NCBI RefSeq assembly: GCF_900167465.1
Contig: NZ_FUWR01000008.1
Location: 62,001 to 126,000 of the forward strand
DNA length: 64,000 nt
DNA from: Trichlorobacter thiogenes
GTDB lineage: Bacteria > Desulfobacterota > Desulfuromonadia > Geobacterales > Pseudopelobacteraceae
Reading direction: 5' to 3'
Part shown: positions 63,887 to 64,000 of the stretch, piece after piece
How positions within the stretch are numbered: position 1 is the first letter of the stretch
Layout: the number at the start of each line of letters is the position of its first letter
The notes under the pieces: model-generated
What the model was told of the DNA's origin: nothing
Databases searched by the model: none
Seen by the model: only the letters and a program-made list of their open reading frames with translations
Position numbers and translations under genes: made by a program

Positions 63887-64000
63887 AACGGTTCCTCCTG
63901 TCTGATACGGCTATTGGGGTGCATCCAGCCGGTCTGCTGACTAAGTATACCACTCTTCAGAGACAGGGGCGTGATTTATTCTTGCGAAATCACCGGGCAG

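Noticed and set aside
1-64000. tRNA, rRNA, CRISPR arrays, transposases, toxin-antitoxin pairs, phage genes
   Set aside because: Looked for by eye on both strands; nothing met a reasonable standard. Short tRNA-like folds could still be missed without a covariance search.

Overview
The window looks like chromosomal DNA of a Desulfuromonadales bacterium of the Geobacter/Trichlorobacter type. This rests on gene content rather than a marker gene. It holds many hybrid histidine kinases, c-di-GMP and PilZ proteins, a Geobacter-type acetyl-CoA hydrolase/CoA-transferase, DUF4388 (PATAN) proteins beside a PilT ATPase, OmpW, B12-type radical SAM proteins and GltBD. I found no rRNA, tRNA, CRISPR array, transposase or phage gene.

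Layout. Bases 1-6.9 kb: the 3' end of a secreted MORN/PKD protein, a NUDIX hydrolase, and a membrane hybrid kinase overlapping a REC-GGDEF diguanylate cyclase. 6.9-13 kb: a zinc-dependent phospholipase C-like protein, convergent with a tightly packed reverse operon (tpx, yihY, an orphaned signal-peptide ORF, hybrid kinase). Then come a cupin with a perfect FNR-type box, carbonic anhydrase, a cysteine hydrolase and DUF2288. 13-16.2 kb: a PATAN protein, a PilT-like ATPase and a proline-rich secreted protein. 16.2-16.9 kb carries no protein gene but holds a likely small RNA and a 142-bp inverted-repeat element. 16.9-22 kb: a CheB-CheR-PAS fusion overlapping a soluble hybrid kinase. 22-25.3 kb: a probable two-gene ovothiol operon (OvoA plus a PatB-like lyase). 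25.4-27 kb: a SlyD-like FKBP with a cysteine-rich insert and a Dus enzyme.

27-34.2 kb is the most unusual part. A PP2C phosphatase, a 709-aa protein ending in what looks like a degenerate GGDEF domain, and a Ser/Thr kinase lie in one operon. Next to it are an FHA protein and a GspE/PilB-type ATPase. This suggests threonine-phosphorylation control of a pilus or secretion motor. 34.3-38.6 kb: two B12-type radical SAM genes separated by one foreign-looking gene. 38.7-50.8 kb is a housekeeping/accessory mix: PilZ, secreted protein, thioesterase, YchJ, methyltransferase, DsrE, nitroreductase, OmpW with a second FNR-type box, a diiron MBL protein, DTW protein, zinc-ribbon protein, cold-shock protein and ABC-F. 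50.8-64 kb: TetR divergent from the CoA-transferase, a 71-aa ORF, gltD-gltB, a GreA-like factor, a SagB-like oxidoreductase, srkA-dbpA and a 34-aa lysine-rich microprotein.

How it fits together. Much of the window is signal transduction: four hybrid kinases or kinase-like fusions, one active-looking cyclase, one degenerate cyclase, PilZ, MshEN-type and FHA readers. Surface motility/secretion ATPases (PilT-like and GspE-like) are the plausible outputs. The remainder is central metabolism of an acetate-using anaerobe plus thiol, peroxide and nitrosative/oxygen stress functions. Several gene starts were placed inside longer open frames using Shine-Dalgarno position; these are noted per entry.
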